Shown here in pieces: positions 19,688 to 28,714 of a stretch of DNA of 64,000 bases (position 1 is the stretch's first letter; every line of letters starts with the position of its first letter). The DNA comes from Variovorax paradoxus. GTDB taxonomy: Bacteria; Pseudomonadota; Gammaproteobacteria; Burkholderiales; Burkholderiaceae_C. Made by a program: the position numbers and the translations under genes. The notes below the pieces were generated by a model that saw only the letters and a program-made list of their open reading frames with translations, ran no database searches and was not told where the DNA came from. The DNA lies in the NCBI RefSeq assembly GCF_018614875.1, contig NZ_JAGGNW010000010.1, positions 310,001 through 374,000 on the forward strand. Direction: 5' to 3'.

Positions 19688-21331
19688 ATGTCCATTCGAT
19701 TCACCAGAGCAGCCATCCCTTCGGCCTGCGCAGGCTTTCTGCTGGCACTGTCCGCCTGCGGCGGCGGAGGAGGCGGGGGTGGCGGCGGCGGCTTTCCGCC
19801 GGTCGGCCAGGTGGGCGGTGCCGGGCCCGGCGCCAACCCCCCATCGGTGCCGGTGCCAGTCACCGTGTCGGGCAAGGTGATGGTGCTCGGCCCCGTGAGC
19901 GGAGCGCTGGTTTGCGTCGACCGCAACCGCAACGGGGCCTGCGACGAAGGCGAGCCCGCGGCCGCCAAGACCGGCGAGGACGGCGCCTACAGCTTCGGCT
20001 ACACGCCGGCCGACGAGGCAGCGGCGGCCGAGCTCGCCGCCGCGCCGCTGCTGGCGCAGGTGGACGGCGGCAATCCCTCGCTGCCGGCCTTCACCAAGCC
20101 CTTCACCTTGAGTGCGCCTGCCGGGCACCGCGCGCAGGTCAATCCGCTGACCACGCTGCTGCAGGCGGGCGTGGCGGCGGGCTTGGCGCCCGGTCGGGCC
20201 GAGGCGCTGGTGTTGCAGCAACTGGGCCTGCCAGAGGCCGCCCAGTTGTACGACTACCAGGGCGTGGCCGTCACCGACCCCGGCCGCCTCGAAGACAATG
20301 CCTTCACCGCCGCGCTGGTCACGGCCGATGCGCTGCACAGCGGGGTGGTATTGCGCGTGGTCGACGCGGCCACCGTCACGCCGGTGGCCTCGGACCAGCT
20401 GGCGCGGCTGGATTTCACGCGCCCCGACCACTACACGGCCCGCACCTATCCGACCGATGGCGTGCCCGATCCGGCCACCGGCAAGCTGAAGCTCACCGAC
20501 CGGCGCGCAGGCCTGACCAACGGTGCGCCGACCGCGCACGACACGCTCTACAGCTCGTTGCAGCTGGGCGCCAACGGCTGGGTGCGCTGCGACGAGAACG
20601 CGGCCTTCACCAGCACCCTCGGCACGCCGAGCCGCAGCGACTATTGCGGGGGCGCCACGCGCACCCTCGGCCACACCGCGGTCACCGACATCTCCGGCCG
20701 CAAGATGGCCGAGGTGGTGGCCGAGATGCAGGCGGCCGATGGCAACAGCATCTTCGGCGTGCTACCGGCGGTCGCTTTCGCCAACCCGAACGCCACCTTC
20801 CCGGCCGGATCGCAGCTGCGCTACCGCCGCGGGGTGGATCTGGCGCAGCCGTACTCGATCAATCTCGCCAATTCCGCGGACAAGACCCGCTTCGCCACGC
20901 TGGAGGCCTTGATGGCGGCCTTCCCCGCCGCTGGCGTCAGCCTGCCCGCCGGCACCGGCACCACCAGCCTGGGGCTGCTGGACGACCAGCAGACGCGCAT
21001 CCTGCGCGTGGCGTTCACCGGTGCGGGCACGGTGCAGTACTACGCCTGCAACTTCTATCCCACCACCAGCACCTACGACACCTGCGCGGCCACCGAGACC
21101 GGCACGGTGAAGATGCACACCGAGGGCGGTGCGCGCGTGCTGGTCTTCAACGGCGGCCATCCGCCGACAGGCGTGGGGTCGCTGCGCACCTTCGGCGAGT
21201 ACGGCGGCGCGGTCCATGTGGTGCGCGGAACCAAATCCGACGCCCGATACAACCTCAACGCCGCGCGCCGCCTCAACGGCGTGGCCTGGGAGGCAATGAA
21301 GCCCCAGCTGGGCATCGGGAGCGCCGCATGA
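19688..21331 (+). CDS. Lipoprotein with N-terminal poly-glycine and Ca-binding-like segment
   Basis: 547 residues. The signal peptide ends in a lipobox (LALSAC), so the cysteine should be lipidated. It is followed by about eleven glycines and a Gly/Pro-rich spacer. VSGALVCVDRNRNGACDEGEP resembles SdrD-like B or carboxypeptidase-regulatory domains with a dockerin-like calcium loop. The remainder shows repeated RSDYCGG, YYACNFYPTTSTYDTC and NAARRLNGVAWEAM segments that I do not recognise. ATG at 19688 has GGAGGA upstream. It overlaps the next gene by four bases (ATGA). An extracytoplasmic role is inferred; function unknown. Confidence 0.75.
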   Translation: MSIRFTRAAIPSACAGFLLALSACGGGGGGGGGGGFPPVGQVGGAGPGANPPSVPVPVTVSGKVMVLGPVSGALVCVDRNRNGACDEGEPAAAKTGEDGAYSFGYTPADEAAAAELAAAPLLAQVDGGNPSLPAFTKPFTLSAPAGHRAQVNPLTTLLQAGVAAGLAPGRAEALVLQQLGLPEAAQLYDYQGVAVTDPGRLEDNAFTAALVTADALHSGVVLRVVDAATVTPVASDQLARLDFTRPDHYTARTYPTDGVPDPATGKLKLTDRRAGLTNGAPTAHDTLYSSLQLGANGWVRCDENAAFTSTLGTPSRSDYCGGATRTLGHTAVTDISGRKMAEVVAEMQAADGNSIFGVLPAVAFANPNATFPAGSQLRYRRGVDLAQPYSINLANSADKTRFATLEALMAAFPAAGVSLPAGTGTTSLGLLDDQQTRILRVAFTGAGTVQYYACNFYPTTSTYDTCAATETGTVKMHTEGGARVLVFNGGHPPTGVGSLRTFGEYGGAVHVVRGTKSDARYNLNAARRLNGVAWEAMKPQLGIGSAA

Positions 21332-21732
21332 CGCGCATGCTGATGCTGCTGCGTGCCGTGGTCGGCGCCGGCGCGCTGGCCTCGGCACTGGCCGCCGGGC
21401 CGGCCGCTGCGCAGCCGGGCGAGGGCCTGGAGGGCGAATGGAAGGCGCGCATCACGGTCAAGAGCGGTCGCCAGTTCGACGCGCAGTTGCAACTCCAGGC
21501 AGCCGGCGGCACCTGGCGCACGCTGGCGCAGATCCCTGGCGACCCCTGCGTCGGCATCCCGACGCCGATGCAATGGCGGCGTGTGGAAAGCGGCGTCTAC
21601 GAACTGCACTTCCAGGGCAGCAAGGCGCTCACCGGCTGCCGCGACAACCTCATCACCTTCCAGCAGCTCGATGCGGGCACGCTCAGGGGACGCTCCGACG
21701 CCGGCGCGGAGATCGTGCTGACGCGCCGCTGA
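21328..21732 (+). CDS. Small secreted protein coupled to the lipoprotein
   Basis: 134 residues with a signal peptide (LLRAVVGAGALASALAAG, cleavage near AAAQ) and a compact beta-rich mature domain (GEWKARITVKSGRQFDAQLQL, ELHFQGSKALTGCRDN). Two cysteines could pair. Start ATG at 21328 overlaps the TGA of the lipoprotein gene (ATGA), so the pair is translationally coupled and probably works in the same envelope process. Its 3' end overlaps the convergent photolyase gene by about 50 bases. Family not recognised. Confidence 0.7.
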   Translation: MTRMLMLLRAVVGAGALASALAAGPAAAQPGEGLEGEWKARITVKSGRQFDAQLQLQAAGGTWRTLAQIPGDPCVGIPTPMQWRRVESGVYELHFQGSKALTGCRDNLITFQQLDAGTLRGRSDAGAEIVLTRR

Positions 21733-23230
21733 GCGGCGGCGAGTCTGCGCCGCGCACGGCCGCATAGCGCCGCATCGTCTGCTCGCGCGCCTCGGCGTGG
21801 TCGACCACCGGCCTGGGGTAGGTCTCGCCGAGCGTGATGCCGGCGGCTTCCAGCTCCACCGGCGACGCCAGCCAGGGCGCGTGGATGGCCGCGTTCGACA
21901 GCCCCGCGAGCTGCGGCAGGTAGCGGCGGATGAACTTGCCTTCGGGGTCGAAGCGTTCGCTCTGCGTCACCGGGTTGAAGATGCGGAACCAGGGCTGCGC
22001 GTCGCAGCCGCTGGAGCTGGCCCATTGCCAGCCGCCGTTGTTCGACCCCAGCTCGAAATCGTTCAGGTGCAGCGCAAAGTAGCGCTCGCCGCGCCGCCAG
22101 TCCAGCCCCAGGTCCTTGCAGAGAAAGCTGGCCACCACCATGCGCAGCCGGTTGTGCATGTAGCCGCTCTGGTTGATCTGCAGCATGGCGGCGTCCACCA
22201 GCGGGTAGCCCGTGCGGCCTTGGCACCAGGCCTCGAACAGCTGGTCGGCATGCTTGCCGTGGTGCCACTGGATCTTGTCGTACGCGGGGCGGAAGCTCTT
22301 CGATTCGCCGTTCGAATGCACGTGCGGGAAGTGCGCCAGGAGCTGGAAATAGAACTCCCGCCAGATCAGCTCGCCGAGCCAGCTTGCCGCGCCCGGGTCG
22401 CCCTGCAGGAAGAGCTGGTGCGCAATCCCAGCCAGTTGCCGGATCGACACCGTGCCGAAGCGCAGGTGCACGCCCAGGTAGCTGGGGCCCCGCACCGCCG
22501 GAAAATTGCGCGCCGCGCCGTAGCGGTCGATGCGCTGGAAAAAATCCTCGAACAGCGCCGCGGCACCCTGGCTGCCGGTGGGGATGTCGAGCTCGGAGAG
22601 GTTGCTTTTTCGGAAGCCGATCTCGTCGAGCGAAGGCACCGGCGTACGGTAGGCCTCGGGCGGCGATGCCAGCGCATCCGCGTAGGCCCGCACCGGGTAC
22701 GGCTTGAGAAAGAAGGCGTCGACCTTGGCGAGCCAGGCCCGCTTGTAGGGCGTGAACACCGTGTAAGGCTGGCTTGTTTTTGTGAGCACCTCGTCGCGGT
22801 CGAAGACCGTGGAGTCCTTGTAGGTATGGAAGGCCACGCCGGCATTGGCCAGGGCGCCCAGCACCTGGGCATCCCGCGCCAGCGCGTCGGGCTCGTCGTC
22901 GCGGTTGGCGAAAACGGCCTGCACCTCCAGGCTGTGCGCCAGCGCCGGGATTTCCTCGACCGCCAGGGCGTGCCGCACGATCAGCCCGCCGCTCAGCGCC
23001 TGCAGTTCGGCGTCCAGCTCCACGAGCGATTCCCGGATGAACTCCACCCGCCGGTCGACCCGCGGCAGCGGGTCCAGCATGGCCCGGTCGAACACGAAAA
23101 CGCACACCACTTGCCGGCAGGCCCGCAGCGCGTGGTACAGGGCCGCGTTGTCGTCCACGCGCAGGTCGCGGCGAAACCACATGAGCCCTTTGGGATAGGT
23201 CTTGTCGACGGCCAGTAAAATCGGCGGCAT
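21683..23230 (-). CDS. phrB: Deoxyribodipyrimidine photolyase
   Basis: Light-driven repair of cyclobutane pyrimidine dimers using FAD and an antenna chromophore. 515 residues: the N-terminal antenna domain begins GLMWFRRDLRVDDNAAL; the C-terminal FAD domain has WREFYFQLL, QGRTGYPLVDAAM, MHNRLRMVVASFLCKDL and NNGGWQWASSSGCDAQPWFR, the photolyase class I signatures. The start is uncertain: 23230 keeps the first beta strand, while 23182 would begin inside it. The last 50 bases overlap the convergent secreted-protein gene. Confidence 0.92.
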   Translation of the reverse strand: MPPILLAVDKTYPKGLMWFRRDLRVDDNAALYHALRACRQVVCVFVFDRAMLDPLPRVDRRVEFIRESLVELDAELQALSGGLIVRHALAVEEIPALAHSLEVQAVFANRDDEPDALARDAQVLGALANAGVAFHTYKDSTVFDRDEVLTKTSQPYTVFTPYKRAWLAKVDAFFLKPYPVRAYADALASPPEAYRTPVPSLDEIGFRKSNLSELDIPTGSQGAAALFEDFFQRIDRYGAARNFPAVRGPSYLGVHLRFGTVSIRQLAGIAHQLFLQGDPGAASWLGELIWREFYFQLLAHFPHVHSNGESKSFRPAYDKIQWHHGKHADQLFEAWCQGRTGYPLVDAAMLQINQSGYMHNRLRMVVASFLCKDLGLDWRRGERYFALHLNDFELGSNNGGWQWASSSGCDAQPWFRIFNPVTQSERFDPEGKFIRRYLPQLAGLSNAAIHAPWLASPVELEAAGITLGETYPRPVVDHAEAREQTMRRYAAVRGADSPPLSGASARSPRRRRSVP

Positions 23231-23251
23231 ATGGCTGCCGATTCTGCCCCG

Positions 23252-23830
23252 ATGAACCTCACGCATCACTTTCTGATCGCGATGCCGGGGATGGAAGATA
23301 AAACTTTCAACCGCAGCGTCGTCTACCTGTGCGAGCACAGCGAGCGCGGCGCGCTCGGGCTGGTGATCAACAAGCCCAGCGACATCAACCTGAAGGTGCT
23401 GTTCGAGAAGATCGAGCTCCACTTGGCGCGCCCGGAACTCGGCGACGCGCCCGTGTTCCAGGGCGGGCCGATGCAGACCGAACGCGGCTTCGTGCTGCAC
23501 GAGCCGGTGTTCACCCATGCCGAGAAGCCCGAGGAATCGGTCTACGCCTCGACCATGACCATTCCTGGCGGCCTCGAAATGACCACCTCCAAGGACGTGC
23601 TCGAGGCCCTGGCCACCGGTGCGGGCCCGCGCAAGGTGCTGGTTTCGCTCGGTTATTCGGCCTGGGGCGAGGGGCAGCTCGAATCGGAACTGGCCGAGAA
23701 CAGCTGGCTGACCGTCGGCGCCGATCCGGCCGTGATCTTCGATACGCCGGTCGAGCAGCGCTACGATCGCGCGCTGCTGCTGCTGGGCCTGGAAGCCTGG
23801 AAACTGTCGCCGGAAGCGGGACACGCGTGA
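23252..23830 (+). CDS. yqgE: YqgE/AlgH family protein
   Basis: 192-residue protein of the conserved YqgE/AlgH family (DUF179). The N-terminus MNLTHHFLIAMPGM matches the family start, which decides for 23252 over an in-frame ATG at 23231. Other signatures are RSVVYLCEHSERGALGLVIN, VFQGGPMQTERGFVLH and LGYSAWGEGQLE. Biochemical role is not firmly established in the family. It is coupled to ruvX by a TGATG overlap, the usual yqgE-yqgF arrangement. Confidence 0.93.
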   Translation: MNLTHHFLIAMPGMEDKTFNRSVVYLCEHSERGALGLVINKPSDINLKVLFEKIELHLARPELGDAPVFQGGPMQTERGFVLHEPVFTHAEKPEESVYASTMTIPGGLEMTTSKDVLEALATGAGPRKVLVSLGYSAWGEGQLESELAENSWLTVGADPAVIFDTPVEQRYDRALLLLGLEAWKLSPEAGHA

Positions 23831-24276
23831 TGGCCGCTGCTGCCATGCCAGACGCTCCCGTTCCCCCCGCTGCCCCTGTCGACGTTCCTTCCCACTTCCA
23901 GAGCTTCCTGGCCTTCGACTTCGGCCTGAAGCGCACGGGTGTCGCAAGCGGAAACCGCCTGCTGGGCAACGCCACCCCTCAGGCCACCATCAAGGCCGAG
24001 GGCGACGCCCGCTTCGCGCAGGTCGAGGCCCGCATCCGCGAGTGGCAGCCCGATGCGCTGGTGGTCGGCGTGCCGTACCACCCCGACGGCGCACCGCACG
24101 AGAACACCCGCCGCGCGCAGAAGTTCGCGCGCCAGCTGCGCGGGCGTTTCAACCTGCAGGTGTTCGAGGTCGACGAGCGCTACAGCACCACCGAGGCGCT
24201 GGCCTCGGGTGCGCGAGATGCCGATGCCGCTTCCGCCTGCATCATCCTGGAGCAATTTTTGAGGAATCTCACGTGA
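23830..24276 (+). CDS. ruvX: Holliday junction resolvase-like YqgF/RuvX
   Basis: 148-residue RNase H-fold nuclease family protein involved in 16S rRNA 5' maturation (as in E. coli). Motifs: FLAFDFGLKRTGVASG (first catalytic aspartate), LVVGVPYHPDG, and VDERYSTTEA. The C-terminal AASACIILEQFL is typical. The first about 25 residues are an Ala/Pro-rich extension. Start ATG overlaps the yqgE stop; its own stop lies inside the pyrR GTG start (GTGA). Confidence 0.93.
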   Translation: MAAAAMPDAPVPPAAPVDVPSHFQSFLAFDFGLKRTGVASGNRLLGNATPQATIKAEGDARFAQVEARIREWQPDALVVGVPYHPDGAPHENTRRAQKFARQLRGRFNLQVFEVDERYSTTEALASGARDADAASACIILEQFLRNLT

Positions 24277-24770
24277 GTTCAATTCCCGATGCCGAAGCGC
24301 TCTACACGACGCTGCTGTCCGGCGTGAAGACGCTGATGCGCGCCGAAACCAGGCTGGTGGGCATCACCTCCGGCGGCGCCTGGCTGGTCGAGCGGCTGCA
24401 GAAGGACCTGGGCCTGCCCGGTGCGCCCGGCGTCATTTCTTCGGCCATGCACCGCGACGACTTCGCGCGCCGCGGCCTTTCGGCCAGCGCGCAGACCGTG
24501 CTGCCCTTTGACGTCAATGGCACCGACGTGCTGCTGCTCGACGACGTGCTCTACACCGGCCGCACCATCCGCGCGGTGCTCAACGAGCTGTTCGACTTCG
24601 GCCGCCCGGCCTGCGTGCGGCTCGCGGTGCTGGTGGATCGCGGCGGGCGCGAGCTGCCGGTGGCGGCCGATTTCGCGGCCGCGAAACTCACGCTGCCGGA
24701 CACGCAACTGCTGGCCCTGGCCCGCGCCGACGACGGCGCCTTCAGCCTGAAAGTCGAGGAAAACCGCTGA
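24273..24770 (+). CDS. pyrR: PyrR phosphoribosyltransferase-family protein
   Basis: 165 residues, GTG start at 24273 with GAGGAA upstream. The PRPP-binding motif [21 protein letters not shown] and [14 protein letters not shown] identify PyrR. In Gram-positives it regulates pyr mRNA and has uracil phosphoribosyltransferase activity; in proteobacteria the regulatory role is less clear. It sits between ruvX and pyrB with four-base and one-base overlaps, so it is expressed with the pyrimidine genes. Confidence 0.93.
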   Translation: MSSIPDAEALYTTLLSGVKTLMRAETRLVGITSGGAWLVERLQKDLGLPGAPGVISSAMHRDDFARRGLSASAQTVLPFDVNGTDVLLLDDVLYTGRTIRAVLNELFDFGRPACVRLAVLVDRGGRELPVAADFAAAKLTLPDTQLLALARADDGAFSLKVEENR

Positions 24771-25732
24771 TGCTCTACAAGCGAAATCCGCAGCTCAACA
24801 AGAACGGCGAGCTGATCCACCTGCTGTCGATCGAGGGCCTGCCCAAGGACATCGTCACGCACATTCTCGACACCGCCGCCAACTTCACCAGCGTGAGCGA
24901 CCGCGAGGTGAAGAAGGTGCCGCTCTTGCGTGGCAAGAGCGTGTTCAACCTGTTCTTCGAGAACAGCACGCGCACGCGAACCACCTTCGAGATCGCGGCC
25001 AAGCGCCTGTCGGCCGACGTCATCAACCTCGACATCGCGCGCTCCTCCGCCACCAAGGGCGAGTCGCTGCTCGACACCATCGCCAACCTGAGCGCCATGG
25101 CCGCCGACCTGTTCGTGGTGCGCCACAGCGAGTCGGGCGCGCCCTATCTGATCGCGCAGCATGTGGCGCCGCACGTCCACGTGGTGAACGCCGGCGACGG
25201 CCGCCATGCGCATCCGACGCAGGGGCTGCTCGACATGTACACGATCAGACACTACAAGAAAGACTTCGCGAACCTCACGGTCGCGATCGTCGGCGACGTG
25301 CTGCACTCGCGCGTGGCGCGTTCGGACATTCATGCCTTGACGACGCTCGGCTGCGCCGAAGTACGCGTGGTCGGTCCGAAAACTCTGGTGCCCGGCGACA
25401 TGGCCGGCATGGGCGTGCGCGTATGCCACACGCTCGAAGAGGGCATCAGGGACTGCGACGTCGTCATCATGCTGCGCCTGCAGAACGAGCGCATGAGCGG
25501 CGCGCTGCTGCCTTCGTCGCAGGAGTTCTTCAAGACCTTCGGCCTCACGCCCGAGAAGCTGCAGCTGGCCAAGCCGGATGCGATCGTGATGCACCCGGGG
25601 CCGATCAACCGCGGCGTGGAAATCGATTCGGCCGTGGTCGATGGCAAGCAGAGCGTGATCCTTCCGCAGGTCACCTTCGGCATCGCCGTGCGCATGGCGG
25701 TAATGAGCATCGTGGCAGGTAACGAAGCATAG
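24770..25732 (+). CDS. pyrB: Aspartate carbamoyltransferase catalytic subunit PyrB
   Basis: Forms carbamoyl-aspartate from carbamoyl phosphate and aspartate in pyrimidine synthesis. 320 residues with the carbamoyl-phosphate motif [57 protein letters not shown] and [12 protein letters not shown]. Length fits class A ATCases, which form a complex with a DHOase-like PyrC'; the pyrC' gene follows. ATG overlaps the pyrR stop (TGATG). Confidence 0.97.
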   Translation: MLYKRNPQLNKNGELIHLLSIEGLPKDIVTHILDTAANFTSVSDREVKKVPLLRGKSVFNLFFENSTRTRTTFEIAAKRLSADVINLDIARSSATKGESLLDTIANLSAMAADLFVVRHSESGAPYLIAQHVAPHVHVVNAGDGRHAHPTQGLLDMYTIRHYKKDFANLTVAIVGDVLHSRVARSDIHALTTLGCAEVRVVGPKTLVPGDMAGMGVRVCHTLEEGIRDCDVVIMLRLQNERMSGALLPSSQEFFKTFGLTPEKLQLAKPDAIVMHPGPINRGVEIDSAVVDGKQSVILPQVTFGIAVRMAVMSIVAGNEA

Positions 25733-25744
25733 GTATGTTGCTCG

Positions 25745-25839
25745 CCCCCAGTCTTCGCGCACTTCGTGTCGCTTCGCCAACCCCCTACCGGGGGCAACAC
25801 CAGTGGCCCGGCGAAGCCGGTTCCACGGTGTTTCCCGAA
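25745..25839. repeat. 95-bp palindromic intergenic repeat, copy 2
   Basis: Between pyrB and pyrC'. Matches 12258-12352 at about nine positions in ten, with the hairpins CCCCC-TACC-GGGGG and CCGGC-GAA-GCCGG preserved. A compensating change is visible in the loop only, not the stems, so the structure rather than the sequence may be what is conserved. Confidence 0.85.
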
Positions 25840-25871
25840 AAGGCCCTGACCGCCACCGGAAGAACAGACGC

Positions 25872-27155
25872 ATGAACATCCATATCACCAACGGCCGTGT
25901 CGTCGACCCCGCCTCGGGCACCGACAAGAAAGCCGACATCGCCATTGCCGACGGCAGGATCGCCGGCATCGGCCACGCGCCCGCCGGCTTCAAGCCCGAC
26001 CGCACCATCGACGCCACCGGCTGCATCGTCGCGCCCGGCCTGGTCGACCTTGCCGCGCGCCTGCGCGAGCCGGGCTACGAGCACGAAGGCATGCTCGAAA
26101 GCGAAATGGCCGCGGCCATTGCGGGCGGCGTCACCAGCCTCGTGTGCCCGCCCGACACCGACCCGGTGCTCGACGAACCCGGCCTGGTCGAGATGCTCAA
26201 GTTCCGCGCCGAGAAGCTGCAGGGCGCGCGCCTGTTCCCGCTCGGCGCGCTCACGCGCAGCCTCGCGGGCGGCGTGCTCACCGAGATGGTCGAACTCACC
26301 GAGGCCGGCTGCATCGGCTTCAGCCAGGCCGACGTGCCGCTGGCCGACACGCAGGTGCTGCAGCGCGCGCTGCTCTACGCCAGCACCTTCGGCTACACCG
26401 TGTGGCTGCGCCCGCAGGACCGCGACCTCGGCAAGGGCGTCGCGGCCAGCGGTCCGCTGGCCACGCGCCTCGGGCTCTCGGGCGTGCCCGTGTCGGCCGA
26501 GACCATCGCCATCTTCACCATCGTCGAGCTCATGAAGAGCACCGGCGCGCGCGTGCACCTGTGCCGCATCTCCAGCGCTGCGGGCGTGGCGCTGGTGCGC
26601 GCGGCCAAGGCGCAGGGCCTGCCGCTCACTTGCGACGTCAGCATCAACTCGCTGCACCTGGCCGACACCGACATCGGCTTCTTCGACAGCCGTGCGCGCC
26701 TCAATCCGCCGCTGCGCCAGCAGGGCGACCGCGATGCGCTTTCGGCCGGGCTGGCCGACGGCACCATCGATGCGCTGGTGTCCGACCACACGCCGGTCGA
26801 GGCCGATGCCAAGACGCTGCCCTTTGCCGAAGCGGAACCCGGCGCGACCGGACTCGAACTGCTGCTGCCGCTCGCGCTGCAATGGGGCGAGCGCAGCGGC
26901 GCGGGCATTTCGCGCGCGCTGGAAGTGATCACCTGCGCACCCGCGCGGTTGCTGGCCGCCGCCGATGCAGGAACCGGCATCGGCCGGCTGGCCGAGGGCG
27001 GCGTGGCCGACCTGTGCATCTTCGATCCGGGTCTCGAATGGCAGGTGCAGCCCGAAGCGCTCAAGAGCCAGGGCAAGCACACGCCGTTCGCCGGCTACCC
27101 GCTGCAGGGGCGCGCGCGCCACACGCTGGTTGCAGGCCGCGTGGTCCACGGCTAG
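25872..27155 (+). CDS. pyrC: Dihydroorotase-like protein PyrC' (probably non-catalytic)
   Basis: 427-residue amidohydrolase-fold protein beside pyrB. The metal-binding D-x-H-x-R/H motif of active dihydroorotases reads DLAAR here (59-63), so both histidines are gone. The later HxxH-type position reads HLCR (229-232), and the usual PHH segment reads NSLH. Only the SDH aspartate (D305) remains. This is the pattern of Pseudomonas-type PyrC', which does not hydrolyse dihydroorotate but is needed to assemble class A ATCase with PyrB. An active dihydroorotase must be elsewhere. Start ATG at 25872 follows the repeat. Confidence 0.9.
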   Translation: MNIHITNGRVVDPASGTDKKADIAIADGRIAGIGHAPAGFKPDRTIDATGCIVAPGLVDLAARLREPGYEHEGMLESEMAAAIAGGVTSLVCPPDTDPVLDEPGLVEMLKFRAEKLQGARLFPLGALTRSLAGGVLTEMVELTEAGCIGFSQADVPLADTQVLQRALLYASTFGYTVWLRPQDRDLGKGVAASGPLATRLGLSGVPVSAETIAIFTIVELMKSTGARVHLCRISSAAGVALVRAAKAQGLPLTCDVSINSLHLADTDIGFFDSRARLNPPLRQQGDRDALSAGLADGTIDALVSDHTPVEADAKTLPFAEAEPGATGLELLLPLALQWGERSGAGISRALEVITCAPARLLAAADAGTGIGRLAEGGVADLCIFDPGLEWQVQPEALKSQGKHTPFAGYPLQGRARHTLVAGRVVHG

Positions 27156-27170
27156 AGGGCCCGCGTCTCG

Positions 27171-27917
27171 ATGGTTCATTCACTCAAGGCCTGCTGGCGC
27201 CTGCTGCATGCGGTGGCACACGCGCTCGGCGGCTGGTGGACGATCCGCTTCACCTTTGCGGGCCTTTCGCAGCAAGAGCGCAACCTGCGCGTGCAGCAGT
27301 GGTCACGGCGCCTGCTCGAGATCATGGGCATCACGCTCCAGGTGCAGGGCACGCCGCCGGCAGAGGGGCCGGTGCTGCTCATCTGCAATCACCTCTCGTG
27401 GCTCGACATCACCGCCATCCACGCCGCGTGCCACGTGCGCTTTGTCTCCAAGGCGGGCGTGAAGCACTGGCCCCTCATCGGCACGCTCTCCACCGGCGCG
27501 GGCTCGCTCTACATCGAGCGCGAGCGCCGGCGCGATGCGATGCGCGTGGTGCACCACATGACCGAGGCGCTGCAGGGAGGCGACCGTATCGGCGTGTTTC
27601 CCGAAGGCACCACGAGCGACGGCCACGGGCTGCTGCCCTTTCATGCCAACCTGTTGCAGGCCGCCATTTCTTCCGGCGCACCGGTGCTGCCCGCCGCGCT
27701 GCGCTTTGCCGATGCGGCCACCGGCGAAACCAGCCAGGCGCCGCGCTACATCGACGACGACAACCTGCTGACCTCGCTCTGGAACACGCTGCGCGCGCCG
27801 CCCCTGCTGGCCATCGTGCGCTTTGGCGGGCCGCAGCCGTCGCTCGGCCGCGAGCGCCGCGCATGGGCCCATGCACTGCACGAAGACGTGCAGCAGCTGC
27901 GCCGCGAGACGCACTGA
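27171..27917 (+). CDS. 1-acyl-sn-glycerol-3-phosphate acyltransferase (PlsC family)
   Basis: 248 residues. Acyltransferase motif I NHLSWLD gives the H74-x4-D79 pair; motif III is FPEGTTSDG near 143-151. A hydrophobic N-terminal segment (about 10-30) suggests membrane attachment. The family acylates lysophosphatidate or ornithine lipids at the inner membrane; the exact acceptor is not evident. It starts 15 bases after pyrC', so it is probably the last gene of the yqgE-pyr operon. Confidence 0.9.
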   Translation: MVHSLKACWRLLHAVAHALGGWWTIRFTFAGLSQQERNLRVQQWSRRLLEIMGITLQVQGTPPAEGPVLLICNHLSWLDITAIHAACHVRFVSKAGVKHWPLIGTLSTGAGSLYIERERRRDAMRVVHHMTEALQGGDRIGVFPEGTTSDGHGLLPFHANLLQAAISSGAPVLPAALRFADAATGETSQAPRYIDDDNLLTSLWNTLRAPPLLAIVRFGGPQPSLGRERRAWAHALHEDVQQLRRETH

Positions 27918-27952
27918 ACCCGCCATCGCGCGCGGGCAGGCGCGCATAAAAA

Positions 27953-27974
27953 AAGCGCTCCCGAAGGAGCGCTT
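27953..27974 (-). terminator. Intrinsic terminator of the 25-residue peptide gene
   Basis: AAGCGCTCC-CGAA-GGAGCGCTT, a perfect 9-bp stem with a stable tetraloop. On the minus strand it is followed by seven T residues, so it ends transcription coming from the small gene at 28084. It may also end the + strand pyr operon, 36 bases past its last stop. Confidence 0.9.
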
Positions 27975-28006
27975 AACGACGCACGAATGCGCCGTGAGGA
28001 GGAACT

Positions 28007-28084
28007 TCAAAGAACGCCGAAGACCTTCAGGCCAATGATCACGATGAGCGGCACTCCGCAAAGCCAGAGGATGATGCTTTTCAT
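28007..28084 (-). CDS. 25-residue single-span membrane peptide
   Basis: MKSIILWLCGVPLIVIIGLKVFGVL: one hydrophobic segment flanked by lysines. GGAGA lies just upstream of the ATG, and a strong intrinsic terminator follows 32 bases after the stop, so it has the hallmarks of a dedicated transcript. Similar Lys-start MKSI-type peptides of 25-30 residues are widespread in proteobacteria, but I know of no assigned function. Too short for normal gene finders. Confidence 0.65.
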   Translation of the reverse strand: MKSIILWLCGVPLIVIIGLKVFGVL

Positions 28085-28714
28085 GATGGGGTCTCCGTTG
28101 GTGGAAAGGCCTCCACATTGGCCACGCTCGCGGCCGTCGCTTGCGGGAGAAACCACTCCGTGGGCGTGGGCGGGGGCCTACAGCTTCACCGAGAGCTGTG
28201 ACCTCCACCGCCCAATAAGCACAAAGCACTCAGCAACACTACTGCCCAAGGGGCTGCCCACCCGCAAGGACATTCGGCGCCCATAATCTGCGTCCGGCCA
28301 CGCCAGAGGCCGCTTCAGCCCCGAGGCTCCGAGCCATCGCGCCGAGCCCGCCGTTCCCTTTTTCTGGCATTCACGGGATGACATCATGAGCGTATTGCAG
28401 ATGTTTCTACCGGCGTCCGAACCAGCTCGCAGCGAGGCCCTTGAACTGCTGCGAAAGACACACCACCTCCCGCGCCATCTCGTGAGAGCCGTCGGCCGCA
28501 AAGGCCCCGGGCCCATCGCGCCATTCGCTCCATTGCAGAGCCAGCAACAGGCCGCGCCGCAGGACTTGCAGGAGCAAGCTCTGCCTGCAAGTTAAAAGCC
28601 TTCTGAGGCTTTGTCAGGGGTCGCCTCGCCAAGACAAGCGCGGCGCCCGAGAAGACTCTGATCCGGGTAGCGGCCCCTTGAATCGGTCCGTGGTGCTTCG
28701 CTCGGGCACATCGT
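28085..28714. other. 630-bp gene-poor interval
   Basis: Holds the upstream region of the 25-residue gene and the 3' side of map. A 69-codon open frame (28386-28595, +) has no convincing ribosome site or familiar sequence. I see no RNA gene, terminator or repeat I can support. Confidence 0.5.

Noticed and set aside
28386-28595. 69-codon + frame
   Set aside because: No convincing ribosome site, no recognisable sequence, and the surrounding region shows no operon context.
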